Shown here one piece after another: positions 43,036 to 51,800 of a stretch of 56,887 nt of DNA; position 1 is the stretch's first letter, and each line of letters opens with the position of its first letter. Position numbers and translations under genes: made by a program. Source of the DNA: JAOUEE01 sp051011595 (GTDB taxonomy: Bacteria; Actinomycetota; Acidimicrobiia; Acidimicrobiales; SHLQ01); NCBI GenBank assembly GCA_051011595.1, contig JBPCTQ010000118.1, positions 1 through 56,887 on the forward strand, read 5' to 3'. Under the pieces are notes generated by a model. It was not told where the DNA came from and ran no database searches. It saw only the letters and a list, made by a program, of their open reading frames with translations.

Positions 43036-44196
43036 TCAGGTCAGGGTGGGCATGCAGAGACCATCGAGCTCGGTGATCTCGATGCGCTCACGGTTCTCCC
43101 AGGTGACCTCGTTGTGGGGATCGACCCGCAACCGGTACTCGTTGAAGCTCATGTCGAGGGCGTCGAAGGCCACCAAACGGCCTCGTAGCGGTTCACCCAG
43201 GCCGAGGATCAACTTGATGGCCTCGAGGGCCTGGATGCTGCCCACGATGCCGGGCAACACACCCAGAACACCGGCCTCGGCACAGCTGGGGGCGAACTCC
43301 GCCGGCGGCGCCTCGGGCAACATGTCGCGGTACGTCGGGCCCTGCCGGGGGTCGAACACGGTGACCTGCCCTTCGAACCGGAAGATCGATCCGTGCACCA
43401 CGGGGATACCGAGTTTCACCGACGCGTCGTTGAGGAGGTACCGGCTGGGGAAGTTGTCGGCCCCGTCGACCACGATGTCGTAGCCGCTGAGGATGTCCAT
43501 GATGTTGTCGGCCCCCAGACGCACGTCGTAGGTCACGACGTTCACATCGGGGTTGAGCAGGGCCAAGGTCTTCTTGGCCGAGTCGACCTTGCGGTCGCCG
43601 ACCCGGTCGAGGTTGTGCAGGATCTGGCGTTGCAGGTTGGACTCGTCGACGACGTCCATGTCGATGACACCGATGGTGCCCACGCCGGCCGCCCCCAGGT
43701 AGAGGGCGGCTGGTGATCCCAGACCGCCGGCGCCCAGCAACAGCACCTTGGCGTCGAGCAGCTTGAGCTGTCCCTCCTCGCCCACCTCCGGCAACAGCAG
43801 ATGCCGTTGGTAGCGGTTGCGCTGTTCGGGACCCAGGGTGCGGGGCTGTTGCCAGTCGCGCCCCTCGTCCTTCCAGCGGTTGAAGCCGCCGTCCATGGAT
43901 ATGACGTCGGTGTAGCCCAGCTCGGCCAGGGTCTTGGCCGCGAAGGCGCTCCGCACTCCACCGGCACACATCACCACCAACGGTGTGTCCCGATCGGTGA
44001 CCCGGTTCTCGATGTTGGACTCGAGGTTGCCGCGGGGGATGTGGATCGAGTTCGGGACCGCACCCTGCTCGTACTCGTCGGGTTCGCGCACATCGAGGAG
44101 CGTGGCGCCATCGGCCAGCAGCACCTCGGCACCTTCGGGATCGGTCTCTCGGACCTGACGCTTCGCGTCGGCCAGCAGCTCTCTGAACGTTGCCAT
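43036..44196 (-). CDS. Rhodanese-MoeB/ThiF fusion (sulfur-carrier adenylyltransferase)
   Basis: MoeB/ThiF proteins adenylate the C-terminus of small sulfur carriers (MoaD, ThiS, CysO); a rhodanese domain supplies sulfur. Here a rhodanese domain (about 1-118, active cysteine C77 in VVMCAGGVRSA) comes first and the E1-like domain (about 125-386) second. The ATP loop is LLGAGGLGSPAALYLGAAG, and IDMDVVDESNLQRQIL is the conserved acidic region. MoeZ-type proteins have the opposite order. The four zinc cysteines of MoeB are missing (GPTYRDMLPE replaces the C-Y-R-C form). The catalytic PSCAEAGVLG remains. A TAGGGT box lies 6 bases before the ATG. Confidence 0.9.
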   Translation of the reverse strand: MATFRELLADAKRQVRETDPEGAEVLLADGATLLDVREPDEYEQGAVPNSIHIPRGNLESNIENRVTDRDTPLVVMCAGGVRSAFAAKTLAELGYTDVISMDGGFNRWKDEGRDWQQPRTLGPEQRNRYQRHLLLPEVGEEGQLKLLDAKVLLLGAGGLGSPAALYLGAAGVGTIGVIDMDVVDESNLQRQILHNLDRVGDRKVDSAKKTLALLNPDVNVVTYDVRLGADNIMDILSGYDIVVDGADNFPSRYLLNDASVKLGIPVVHGSIFRFEGQVTVFDPRQGPTYRDMLPEAPPAEFAPSCAEAGVLGVLPGIVGSIQALEAIKLILGLGEPLRGRLVAFDALDMSFNEYRLRVDPHNEVTWENRERIEITELDGLCMPTLT

Positions 44197-44202
44197 GGCA
44201 AA

Positions 44203-44208
44203 ACCCTA
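44203..44208 (-). promoter_or_regulatory. Putative -10 box of leaderless promoter (MoeB fusion)
   Basis: TAGGGT on the minus strand is followed by 6 bases and the ATG at 44196. Confidence 0.45.
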
Positions 44209-44276
44209 CCTATTTGGTCGGCAATTCTCACACCGACAACCACGATCGACCGGTTGTCATTCCCGCGGCGGGGTAT

Positions 44277-45047
44277 TCAGCCGCAGATGAGTGGCAGGGT
44301 CTGGCTGATACCCGCCTGGAGCACCACATCGGCCAGGTGGTCCATGGCTGTCGGTTCACCGTTGACGATCACCACCCGGGCGCCGCTGCGAGCCGCCACC
44401 GGCACGGTCTCGTTGATGGGGAAGACCTGCAGGCTGGTGCCCACCGCGAGGAAGAGATCACACTCCAGCGCCGCCCGTTCGGCCCGCGCCAGGTCCTCGG
44501 CCACCAGGCTCTGACCGAACGAGATGGTGGCCGACTTCAAGATGCCACCACAGACCACACAGGGCGGATCGGTTTCGCCTCCCCGCACCCGTTCGAGCAC
44601 CACTTCCATGTCGGCCCGGTACTCACACGACAGGCACTGCACTTTGCGGGTGGTGCCGTGGATCTCCACCACCAGCCCGGGATCGGCACCGGCCCGTTGG
44701 TGCAGCTCGTCGACGTTCTGGGTGATCAGCGTGTGGAGTTTGCCCCGATCCTGCAGCCGCACCCGGGCGTGGTGACCGGCGTTGGGTTCGACATCGGCCC
44801 ACAGCTCCCCGGCCGCCCGCCGTTCCCAGTTGCGACGCCGCACATCGGGGTCGGACAGATAGGTCCGAATGTTGGAGGCCTTCTCGGCGGCGGGGTCCTT
44901 GGTCCACAGTCCCTGCGGACCCCGAAAATCGGGGATGCCACTGTCGGTGGAGATGCCGGCACCGGTGAGCACACAGATACGGGTGGCCTCGGCCACGAGC
45001 GCGGCGGCCGCTTCCACCAGTGCGTCGGGAGATGCCGGGCGCTCCAT
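44277..45047 (-). CDS. NAD-dependent protein deacylase (sirtuin)
   Basis: Sirtuins remove acyl groups from lysines with NAD+, giving O-acyl-ADP-ribose and nicotinamide. The 256-residue protein has GAGISTDSGIPDFRG (29-43), TQNVDELH (109-116), the catalytic H130 in EIHGTTRKVQC, and four zinc cysteines C138, C141, C163 and C166. The ATG at 45047 lies 8 bases after TATGCT. One possible physiological target group is acyl-CoA enzymes, but none is indicated here. It is divergent from the gene split by TAG. Confidence 0.93.
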   Translation of the reverse strand: MERPASPDALVEAAAALVAEATRICVLTGAGISTDSGIPDFRGPQGLWTKDPAAEKASNIRTYLSDPDVRRRNWERRAAGELWADVEPNAGHHARVRLQDRGKLHTLITQNVDELHQRAGADPGLVVEIHGTTRKVQCLSCEYRADMEVVLERVRGGETDPPCVVCGGILKSATISFGQSLVAEDLARAERAALECDLFLAVGTSLQVFPINETVPVAARSGARVVIVNGEPTAMDHLADVVLQAGISQTLPLICG

Positions 45048-45055
45048 CGCCGCCG

Positions 45056-45061
45056 AGCATA
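45056..45061 (-). promoter_or_regulatory. Putative -10 box of leaderless promoter (sirtuin)
   Basis: TATGCT on the minus strand is followed by 8 bases and the ATG at 45047, which supports this start over in-frame codons further upstream. Confidence 0.45.
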
Positions 45062-45098
45062 CGACGGGCCCACCCGGCCCGCCGGTTCGTGGTTCCCC

Positions 45099-45126
45099 TT
45101 GATTTTGAAATGATATGAAATATGCT
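45099..45126 (+). promoter_or_regulatory. Putative -35/-10 promoter for the split gene
   Basis: TTGATT (45099-45104) and TATGCT (45121-45126) are separated by 16 bases in the only AT-rich patch of the divergent region. The message would have a leader of about 55 bases with an AAGGAAG ribosome site before the ATG at 45190. Confidence 0.4.
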
Positions 45127-45189
45127 GACGTTCGCTTCCCCTGCGACTTCCTCGGCGGATCGGCAACACGCAACAGAAGGAAGACGATC

Positions 45190-45519
45190 ATGGCTGCTTC
45201 AGCGCGCCCGGTGTTCGAAGGTGAACACCTCTGGATCACCGCTTGGACCGACGACATCATCGACCTGCACGGGGTCGACGTTCGGAGTCACTACGTCGAG
45301 CACGTGTGGCTCGGAGTACTGGGACCGAGCACGGTGTGGCTCCTGCGCCGGTTGGTCGACGGGCTCGACGGCCAACCCGACGGGTATGCCCTCGACCTGG
45401 CCGAGACCGCCACTGCCCTCGGCCTCGGCGGCCACGGCCGCAACAGCCCGCTGATGCGTTCGGTGGGGCGAGCCTGCACCTTCGGCCTGGCCCGCCAGTT
45501 GGGCCCGGCCCAACTCTAG
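45190..45519 (+). CDS. Uncharacterised protein, N-terminal part before in-frame TAG
   Basis: The 109-residue product begins MAASARPVFEGEHLWIT and contains LGVLGPSTVWLLRRLVDGLD, LDLAETATALGLG and SPLMRSVGRACTFGLARQLGP. In outline this matches a conserved actinobacterial hypothetical protein, with a winged-helix-like pattern, that in my memory is about 200 residues long and continues into VRRR-x-PP. Here a TAG at 45517-45519 interrupts that continuation exactly. Either the gene is broken, or the halves are made separately, or the TAG is read through. A good ribosome site precedes the ATG. Confidence 0.65.
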   Translation: MAASARPVFEGEHLWITAWTDDIIDLHGVDVRSHYVEHVWLGVLGPSTVWLLRRLVDGLDGQPDGYALDLAETATALGLGGHGRNSPLMRSVGRACTFGLARQLGPAQL

Positions 45520-45795
45520 GTGCGCCGACGCGTGCCGCCGGCAACCCACGGCCACCTGGCCAAACTGCCGGACTCGGCCCGCACCGTCCACGACGCATGG
45601 ATGCGTCGTGACCGCGACCTGGCCACCGGCCACGCCCGTCAGCTGGCGTCGAGCCTGGTCGAGGTCACCGACTCACCTGACCAGGCCGAACACGTGCTGC
45701 AACAACTGCGCATCGCCCCGGCCACCGCCCACGACGCGGTGGCGTGGGCCCGGGCCCAGCGAGATCACCCCTCGGGCGGGCCCGAAGCAGCCTGA
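45520..45795 (+). CDS. Uncharacterised protein, C-terminal part in the same frame after TAG
   Basis: The frame continues without shift from the preceding 109 codons. It begins GTG CGC CGA CGC right after the stop, so restart by coupling is possible. The 91 residues read VRRRVPPATHGHLAKLP, then a helix with HDAWMRRDRDLA and an acidic/basic amphipathic helix, ending PSGGPEAA. The base composition and lack of further stops show that the reading frame has been maintained after the TAG. It may be the second half of one ancestral protein or a coupled small gene. Confidence 0.55.
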   Translation: MRRRVPPATHGHLAKLPDSARTVHDAWMRRDRDLATGHARQLASSLVEVTDSPDQAEHVLQQLRIAPATAHDAVAWARAQRDHPSGGPEAA

Positions 45796-45870
45796 GCCCC
45801 CAGCTCGTCTGACAACAACTCACACCACCCTCCGTCGCACCGATAGGCACCCGTCAAGGGAGGGATTGAC

Positions 45871-46515
45871 ATGATGAGACGCCTGGTTGGCCTCGCCGTG
45901 GTCGCGTTGACCGCCGCGGCCTGCACCCCGTACTTCAACAACGGGGTGGTGTCGACGACCTCGGACGTACCCCGGATCATCTTCCTGGGCGATTCCATCA
46001 TCAACGGCGCAGGCGACGAGATCGTGACCACCTTCGACGCCGAGGGGTACTGGTGGCACCACATCCTGGCGGGTGGCGGTTGGACGGTGCAGGACATCAA
46101 CGATCACGACAACCAGGGTCTGGCGTCGGATCCCGACGCCATCATCATCGCCGCAGGCACGAACGACACCGGCCAGTGCCTCAACGATCCGGAGTGTTGG
46201 CCGAACGTCCCCGTCGATCGCCTCGACGATCTGTGGGACGACTATGCCGCCATCGGGCCCCACGCCTGTCGGATCGGGGTGACCATCGTGTTCGACCCGG
46301 GGTATCGGGGTGCCATCAACACCCGGCTGTACGAGCTGGCGGCCCAGGGCACCATCACCCACGTGGCCGACTGGAAGGCCTACAGCGCGAGCCATCCCGA
46401 GTGGTTCTCCGACGGTGTCGGGCACCTCAACCCATCCGGCCAGCAGGCCTTCGCCGACTTCTTGTTGGCCGAGACCGACTCGGTCTGCTTCGACAGCAAG
46501 GGTGGCGAGGGCTAG
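45871..46515 (+). CDS. SGNH/GDSL-type hydrolase, probable lipoprotein
   Basis: The 214-residue protein has a signal peptide MMRRLVGLAVVALTAAAC with a possible lipobox cysteine at 18. The hydrolase core shows IIFLGDSIINGAG with nucleophile S42, AAGTNDTG (block III), and DGVGHLNPSGQ holding the D-x-x-H dyad. Such enzymes cleave esters on lipids or glycans outside the cell, for example removing acetyl groups. Its substrate is unknown. A strong AAGGGAGGG ribosome site precedes the ATG. It converges with pepA. Confidence 0.85.
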   Translation: MMRRLVGLAVVALTAAACTPYFNNGVVSTTSDVPRIIFLGDSIINGAGDEIVTTFDAEGYWWHHILAGGGWTVQDINDHDNQGLASDPDAIIIAAGTNDTGQCLNDPECWPNVPVDRLDDLWDDYAAIGPHACRIGVTIVFDPGYRGAINTRLYELAAQGTITHVADWKAYSASHPEWFSDGVGHLNPSGQQAFADFLLAETDSVCFDSKGGEG

Positions 46516-46527
46516 GAGGACCGAGCC

Positions 46528-47973
46528 CTACGGCTTGGTGAACCCCTCGGCCAGCTCGACCAGCAGCCGTACCCCGAAACCACTGGCGCCGGCCGGCCCC
46601 AGCGGTGTCTCGCTGTCGCCGAAGGCGGGCCCGGCGATGTCGACGTGGGCCCAGGCGATGTCGTCGTCGACGAACTCCTTCAGGAACAACCCGGCGGTAA
46701 GCGCCCCGCCGTACGCCCCGCCGATGTTCTTCACGTCGGCGACGGTGGAGTCGAGCATCTTGCGGTAGTCGCTCGGCAGCGGCAGTGGCCAGACCCGCTC
46801 ATTCGACCGGTCACCGGCAGCCGCCACCTGGTCGCGCCAATCGTCGTGGTTGCTCATCAGCCCGGCAATACCAGGGCCCAGGGCCACCATGCAGGCCCCG
46901 GTGAGGGTGGCCAGGTCGACGATGGCATCGGGTCGGGCCTCGGTGGCCAACGACAAGGCGTCGGCCAGGATCAACCGACCTTCGGCGTCGGTGTTGAGCA
47001 CCTCGACCGTCTTGCCGTTGCGGATGGTGAGCACGTCGCCGGGCCGGGTGGCGTCGTCGCCCAACATGTTGTCGGTCATGGGTACATACGCCACCACTCG
47101 AACCGGCGGAGCCAGCTGGGCGATGGCCGACATGGCCCCGAGCACCGCGGCCCCGCCTCCCATGTCACATTTCATGGTCATCATTCCCGTGCCCGTCTTG
47201 ATGGACAGGCCGCCGGCATCGAAGGTGATGCCTTTGCCCACCAGGGCCAGCGTGCCGCGCGCCTTGCCGTCGGGTTCGTAGGTGAGCTGTACCAGCCGAG
47301 GCGGGTGCTTGGACCCTCGATTGACACCGAGCACGCCGCCCAGCTTGGCCGCCTCGATGGCGTTGGCGTCCATGATCTTGGCCTTCAGCCCCACTCGTTT
47401 GGCCATGCGGCCCGCCTCTCGGGCGAACTTGGGCGGGGTGAGCGATCCGCCCGGTTCGTTGACCAGGTCCCGCGCCCAGGCCACGGCCTCCGACACCACC
47501 CGACCACGTTCGACGGCGGCTTTGGTGCGAGCGCCGGTGGAGCCCACGTGGGTGATCTTCTTCAGGGTTGGTTTGTCGGGGTCGCTCTTTTGTTCGAGGT
47601 ACCGATACGAACCCAGCCCGACACCTTCGGCGAAGGCTTGGGTGGCGGCCTCACCATCGAGGCCCTCGGGTAACGCCTGAACCACGTGGGAGGCCACGTG
47701 GCTGTACTTCTTGGCCCGACGGGCCAGGGTGACCCCCGCCTTGCGAACGGCCTCGACATCGAGCTCGTCGGGGTCGCCCAGACCCAGCACCAACGCCGGT
47801 CGGCCGTCGCGGTCGACCAACAGCTGGGCAGTGCCCGACTTGGCCTCGAAACCCAACGCGTCGAGCGCCGCCCGATCGAGTTCGTCGGGAACGTCGCCGT
47901 CGACGAACAACCCGAAGGCCTCGAGGTCGGCGGCGGCGGGGCGGGTGCGGGCAACGGCCATCGAAATCGACAT
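46528..47973 (-). CDS. pepA: Leucyl aminopeptidase (M17)
   Basis: This cytoplasmic zinc/manganese aminopeptidase removes N-terminal residues from peptides. The 481-residue protein has VGKGITFDAGGLSIKTG, KCDMGGGAAV and the family signature NTDAEGRLILADAL, giving the metal ligands and catalytic Lys/Arg in order. The N-terminal third is diverged, as is usual in M17. The ATG at 47973 is 6 bases after TAGGGT. Confidence 0.94.
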   Translation of the reverse strand: MSISMAVARTRPAAADLEAFGLFVDGDVPDELDRAALDALGFEAKSGTAQLLVDRDGRPALVLGLGDPDELDVEAVRKAGVTLARRAKKYSHVASHVVQALPEGLDGEAATQAFAEGVGLGSYRYLEQKSDPDKPTLKKITHVGSTGARTKAAVERGRVVSEAVAWARDLVNEPGGSLTPPKFAREAGRMAKRVGLKAKIMDANAIEAAKLGGVLGVNRGSKHPPRLVQLTYEPDGKARGTLALVGKGITFDAGGLSIKTGTGMMTMKCDMGGGAAVLGAMSAIAQLAPPVRVVAYVPMTDNMLGDDATRPGDVLTIRNGKTVEVLNTDAEGRLILADALSLATEARPDAIVDLATLTGACMVALGPGIAGLMSNHDDWRDQVAAAGDRSNERVWPLPLPSDYRKMLDSTVADVKNIGGAYGGALTAGLFLKEFVDDDIAWAHVDIAGPAFGDSETPLGPAGASGFGVRLLVELAEGFTKP

Positions 47974-47979
47974 GGCGCA

Positions 47980-47985
47980 ACCCTA
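47980..47985 (-). promoter_or_regulatory. Putative -10 box of leaderless promoter (pepA)
   Basis: TAGGGT on the minus strand is followed by 6 bases and the ATG at 47973. Confidence 0.45.
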
Positions 47986-47991
47986 GGCCCG

Positions 47992-47997
47992 TACGGT
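47992..47997 (+). promoter_or_regulatory. Putative -10 box of leaderless promoter (TauE gene)
   Basis: TACGGT is followed by 7 bases and the GTG at 48005. It starts 7 bases from the opposing pepA box, so the two promoters are back to back and probably exclude each other. Confidence 0.45.
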
Positions 47998-48004
47998 GGA
48001 CCCG

Positions 48005-48745
48005 GTGAGCCCGGCCGAAGTGATCGTGATCCTGACGGCCGTGGTGGCCGGGGCGCTCGTGAAGTCGATCACCGGCATGGGGTTCCCGCTGGTCGCCATC
48101 CCGGTGATCAGCCTCTTCGTCTCGGTCGAGACCGCAGTGGTGGTGATCGCCCTTCCCAACGCCACGGCCAATGCCCTGCTGGCCGTGCGCGAGCGCCACG
48201 CCTGGCCCGACACCAGAGACCTGCCCGTGTTGATCCCCACGAGCATCGTCGGGGCGGTGGCCGGCACCTTCTTGTTGGTGAACCTGCCCGAACGGGTGTT
48301 GACCTTGGCGCTGGCCATTGCCGTGCTGTTCTACGTCGTCACCCGGCTGCGGCGACCCGATCTGATGGTGACCCCCTCGCTGTCGCGCCGGCTGGCTCCG
48401 GTGGTGGGATTGCTGGCCGGTGTGTTCCAAGGAGCCATCGGGGTGTCCGGGCCGGTGGTGGGATCGTGGATCCAGAGCTACCGCCTCACGCGCGACGCCT
48501 TCGTGTTGTCGGTGACCCTGCTGTTCCTGTTCAGCGGCACCGCACAACTCCTCATCCTGGCCGGTTCGGGCCAGTTCGATCGCGGCCGCATCGTCGCCAG
48601 CCTGATGGCCCTGGTGCCGGCTGTTGGTTTGATCCCCGTCGGAACCCGTCTTCGCGATCGACTGTCGGGCCAGGCCTTCGACGGTGCGGTGCTCGGCCTG
48701 TTGGTGGTATCGGCCGTGGCACTCGTGGTCCGCAGCCTCATGTGA
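48005..48745 (+). CDS. TauE/SafE family membrane permease
   Basis: These proteins move sulfonates, sulfite or other small anions. The 246-residue protein has eight predicted helices in two similar halves, with the repeat motifs KSITGMGFPLVAIP and FQGAIGVSGPVVG. GTG at 48005 is chosen because of the TACGGT box 7 bases upstream; the GTG at 47996 lies inside that box. The substrate is not indicated by neighbours. Confidence 0.85.
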   Translation: MSPAEVIVILTAVVAGALVKSITGMGFPLVAIPVISLFVSVETAVVVIALPNATANALLAVRERHAWPDTRDLPVLIPTSIVGAVAGTFLLVNLPERVLTLALAIAVLFYVVTRLRRPDLMVTPSLSRRLAPVVGLLAGVFQGAIGVSGPVVGSWIQSYRLTRDAFVLSVTLLFLFSGTAQLLILAGSGQFDRGRIVASLMALVPAVGLIPVGTRLRDRLSGQAFDGAVLGLLVVSAVALVVRSLM

Positions 48746-48895
48746 ATCAGGCTTGGCGTCGCCCGACCGGCTCGGTACTCTGAAAGGACCTGGCCTCTGC
48801 TCAGACGAGCGGCGACCGATCACCCCCGAACCCCCAGCGCACGACTGCATGATCGTCCGGGCGGTTCCTTCCGTTGATCCTCGAGAGGAACACTG
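48746..48895 (+). other. Leader region of metH, no riboswitch recognised
   Basis: The 150 bases before metH hold a good ribosome site (GAGAGGAAC). A CGATCA...TGATCG pair can form a weak stem. I see no conserved cobalamin-box or SAM riboswitch core. Confidence 0.3.
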
Positions 48896-51800
48896 GTGAC
48901 GGCCTACACCCAGGCAATCCGCGATCGAGTCGTCGTCTTCGACGGTGCATTCGGCACGTACATCCAAGAACAGCACCTGTCGGCCGACGACTTCGGCGGG
49001 CCCGACCTGGAGGGCTGCAACGAACTGCTCGTGGTGACCCGACCCGACGTCATCACCGGCATGCACGACGCCTACCTGTCGATCGGCGTCGACGTCATCG
49101 AGACGGCCACCTTCGGCGCCTTCGCCGTGCCACTCGGCGAATACGACATCGCCGACCGCAGCGACGAGATCAACCTGGCCGCCGCCAAGCTGGCTCGCGA
49201 TGTGGCCAACAGCCACAGCACGCCGGACCGACCTCGGTGGGTTGCCGGGTCCATCGGTCCCGGCACCAAGTTCGCCTCGCTGGGGCAGATCTCCTATGTC
49301 GAGCTCCGCGACGCCTACGAACAGCAAGCCCGCGTGCTGCTGGCCGGTGGTGTCGACCTGTTCATCGTCGAGACCATGTTCGATCTGCTCGGCGTGAAGG
49401 CGGCCATGAACGGCTGTCGCCGGGCGATGGTGGCCGCGGGGCGCGAGGTCCCCATCCAGACCCAGGTCACCATCGAGCTCACCGGCCGCATGTTGCCCGG
49501 CACCGAGATCGGGGCGGCCATCACCGCCATCGAACCGCTGGGCCCTGCTGCCCTGGGTATCAACTGCGCCACCGGACCGGCCGAGATGGGCGAACACCTG
49601 CGGGTGCTGTCGCATCAGAGTCGGGTGCCCATCAGTTGTATCCCCAACGCCGGTATGCCGTCGGTCGTCGACGGCAAGATGCACTACGACCTCACCCCCG
49701 ATCAGCTGGCCGATCATCTCGCCCGCTACGTCACCGAGCTGGGGGTCACCGTCATCGGCGGGTGTTGCGGCACCACCATCGACCATCTCCAGGCCGTGGT
49801 CGACCGCTGCCACGAGCTGACGCCGGCACCGCGCACGCCGCAGCCCGAGCCGGGCGCCACCTCCATCTACAGCACGGTGCCCTTCGATCAGGACACGTCG
49901 TTCCTCATGATCGGCGAACGCACCAACGCCAACGGCTCCAAGAAGTTCCGCGAGCTGATGCTCGACGGCGACTGGGACAGCTGCCTGAAGATGGCCACCG
50001 ACCAGGTCAAGGAAGGGGCCCACATCATCGATGTGTGCGCCGACTACGTGGGCCGCGACGGCACCGTCGACATGACCGAGCTGGCCAGTCGTTTCGCCAC
50101 CCAGGTGGCCGCACCCCTGGTTCTCGACAGCACCGAACCCGAGGTGATGGAGGCCGGGCTGCAACACATCGGCGGCCGGTCCCTGCTCAACTCGGCCAAC
50201 CTGGAGGATGGAGAGGGACCCGGGTCTCGCCTCGACCGGGTGTTCAACCTGGCCAAGGAGTACGGCGCCGCCGTCATCTGCCTGCTCATCGACGAGGAGG
50301 GTCAGGCCCGCGACGTCGAATGGAAGATGCGAGTGGCCCACCGCATCCACGACATCGCCACCCAGCAGTACGGGCTGGAGCCGTCGGAGCTGATCTTCGA
50401 CGCCCTCACGTTCCCGCTGTCGACCGGCGACGACGACCTGCGCCGCGACGGCATCGCCACCATCGAAGCCATCCGCCGCATCAAGGACGAGTTGCCCGGT
50501 GTGTACACCACGCTGGGTGTGTCCAACGTGTCGTTCGGCCTCAAACCGGCCGCCCGCCACGTGCTCAACTCGGTGTTCCTGCACGAGTGTGTCGAAGCCG
50601 GGCTCGATTCGGCCATCGTGCACGCCGGCAAGATCGTGCCCTTGGCTCGGATGAGCGACGAACACCGTCAGGTGTGCCTCGATCTCGTGTGGGATCGGCG
50701 CGGGACCGACGGGGGCGACGGCACCGACCCGAAGTACGACCCGCTGGTGAAGCTGCTGGAGGTGTTCGAAGACGTCGAGTCGGTCAAGACGGTGAAGGAA
50801 GACCGCACCGACTGGACCATCGAACGGATCCTCGAGACTCGGATCATCGAAGGTGACCGGGAGGGACTCACCGACGATCTCGAGCTCGCCCGCCAGACCA
50901 CCAAACCCCTCGACATCGTGAACAACACGCTCTTGGCCGGCATGAAGGTCGTGGGCGATCAGTTCGCCTCGGGCGAGATGCAGCTGCCCTTCGTGCTGCA
51001 GTCGGCCGAGACCATGAAGGCGGCCGTGGCCCACCTGGAGCCCCACATGGAGAAGGCCGACGGTGACGCCGGCAAGGGCAAGATCGTGCTGGCCACGGTG
51101 AAGGGCGACGTGCACGACATCGGCAAGAACCTGGTCGACATCATCATGTCGAACAACGGCTACGAGACCGTCAACCTCGGTATCAAGGTCAGCATCAACG
51201 AGATGATCGATTCGGCGCTGGCCGAGGGGGCCGATGCCATCGGCATGAGCGGCCTGTTGGTGAAGAGCACGCTCATCATGCGCGACAACCTCGAGGAGCT
51301 CAACGATCGAGGACTGGCCGACCTGCCCATCATGTTGGGAGGAGCCGCCCTCACCCGCACCTACGTCGAGAAGGACCTGCGTGAGGTCTACGACGGTCGC
51401 CTGTTCTACGGCAAGGATGCGTTCGAAGGGCTGCGCACCATGGACCGCCTGATGGAGATCAGCCGGGGCGAAGAGGACGACCCCGAGTTCGGGACCGTGC
51501 CCACCGGCCGCGACCGCTCCGAGCGGACCAAACCCGATGTCGACCCGGCGACCATCCCGGCCCGCTCCCCCGAGGCGGCCATCGACAACCCGGTGTTCAC
51601 CCCCCCGTTCCTGGGTTCGAAGGTGATGAAGGGAATCGGCCTCGACGACATCGCCGAGTACATCAACGAGACGGCCCTGTTCCGCAACCAGTGGCAGTTC
51701 CGGCCCGAGAAGGGTGAGGACGACGCCGCATTCAAGGACCGCATCCGTCCCCTGCTGCGCGAGCAGTTGGGCGCGGCCAAGGCCGGCGACATGCTCGTTC

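Noticed and set aside
47996..48004. GTG at 47996 as the TauE-family start
   Set aside because: It lies inside the TACGGT box; the GTG at 48005 has the spacing seen for other leaderless starts.
48746..48895. Riboswitch (cobalamin or SAM) before metH
   Set aside because: No conserved core or convincing multi-stem structure could be seen; only one weak stem. A covariance-model search would decide.
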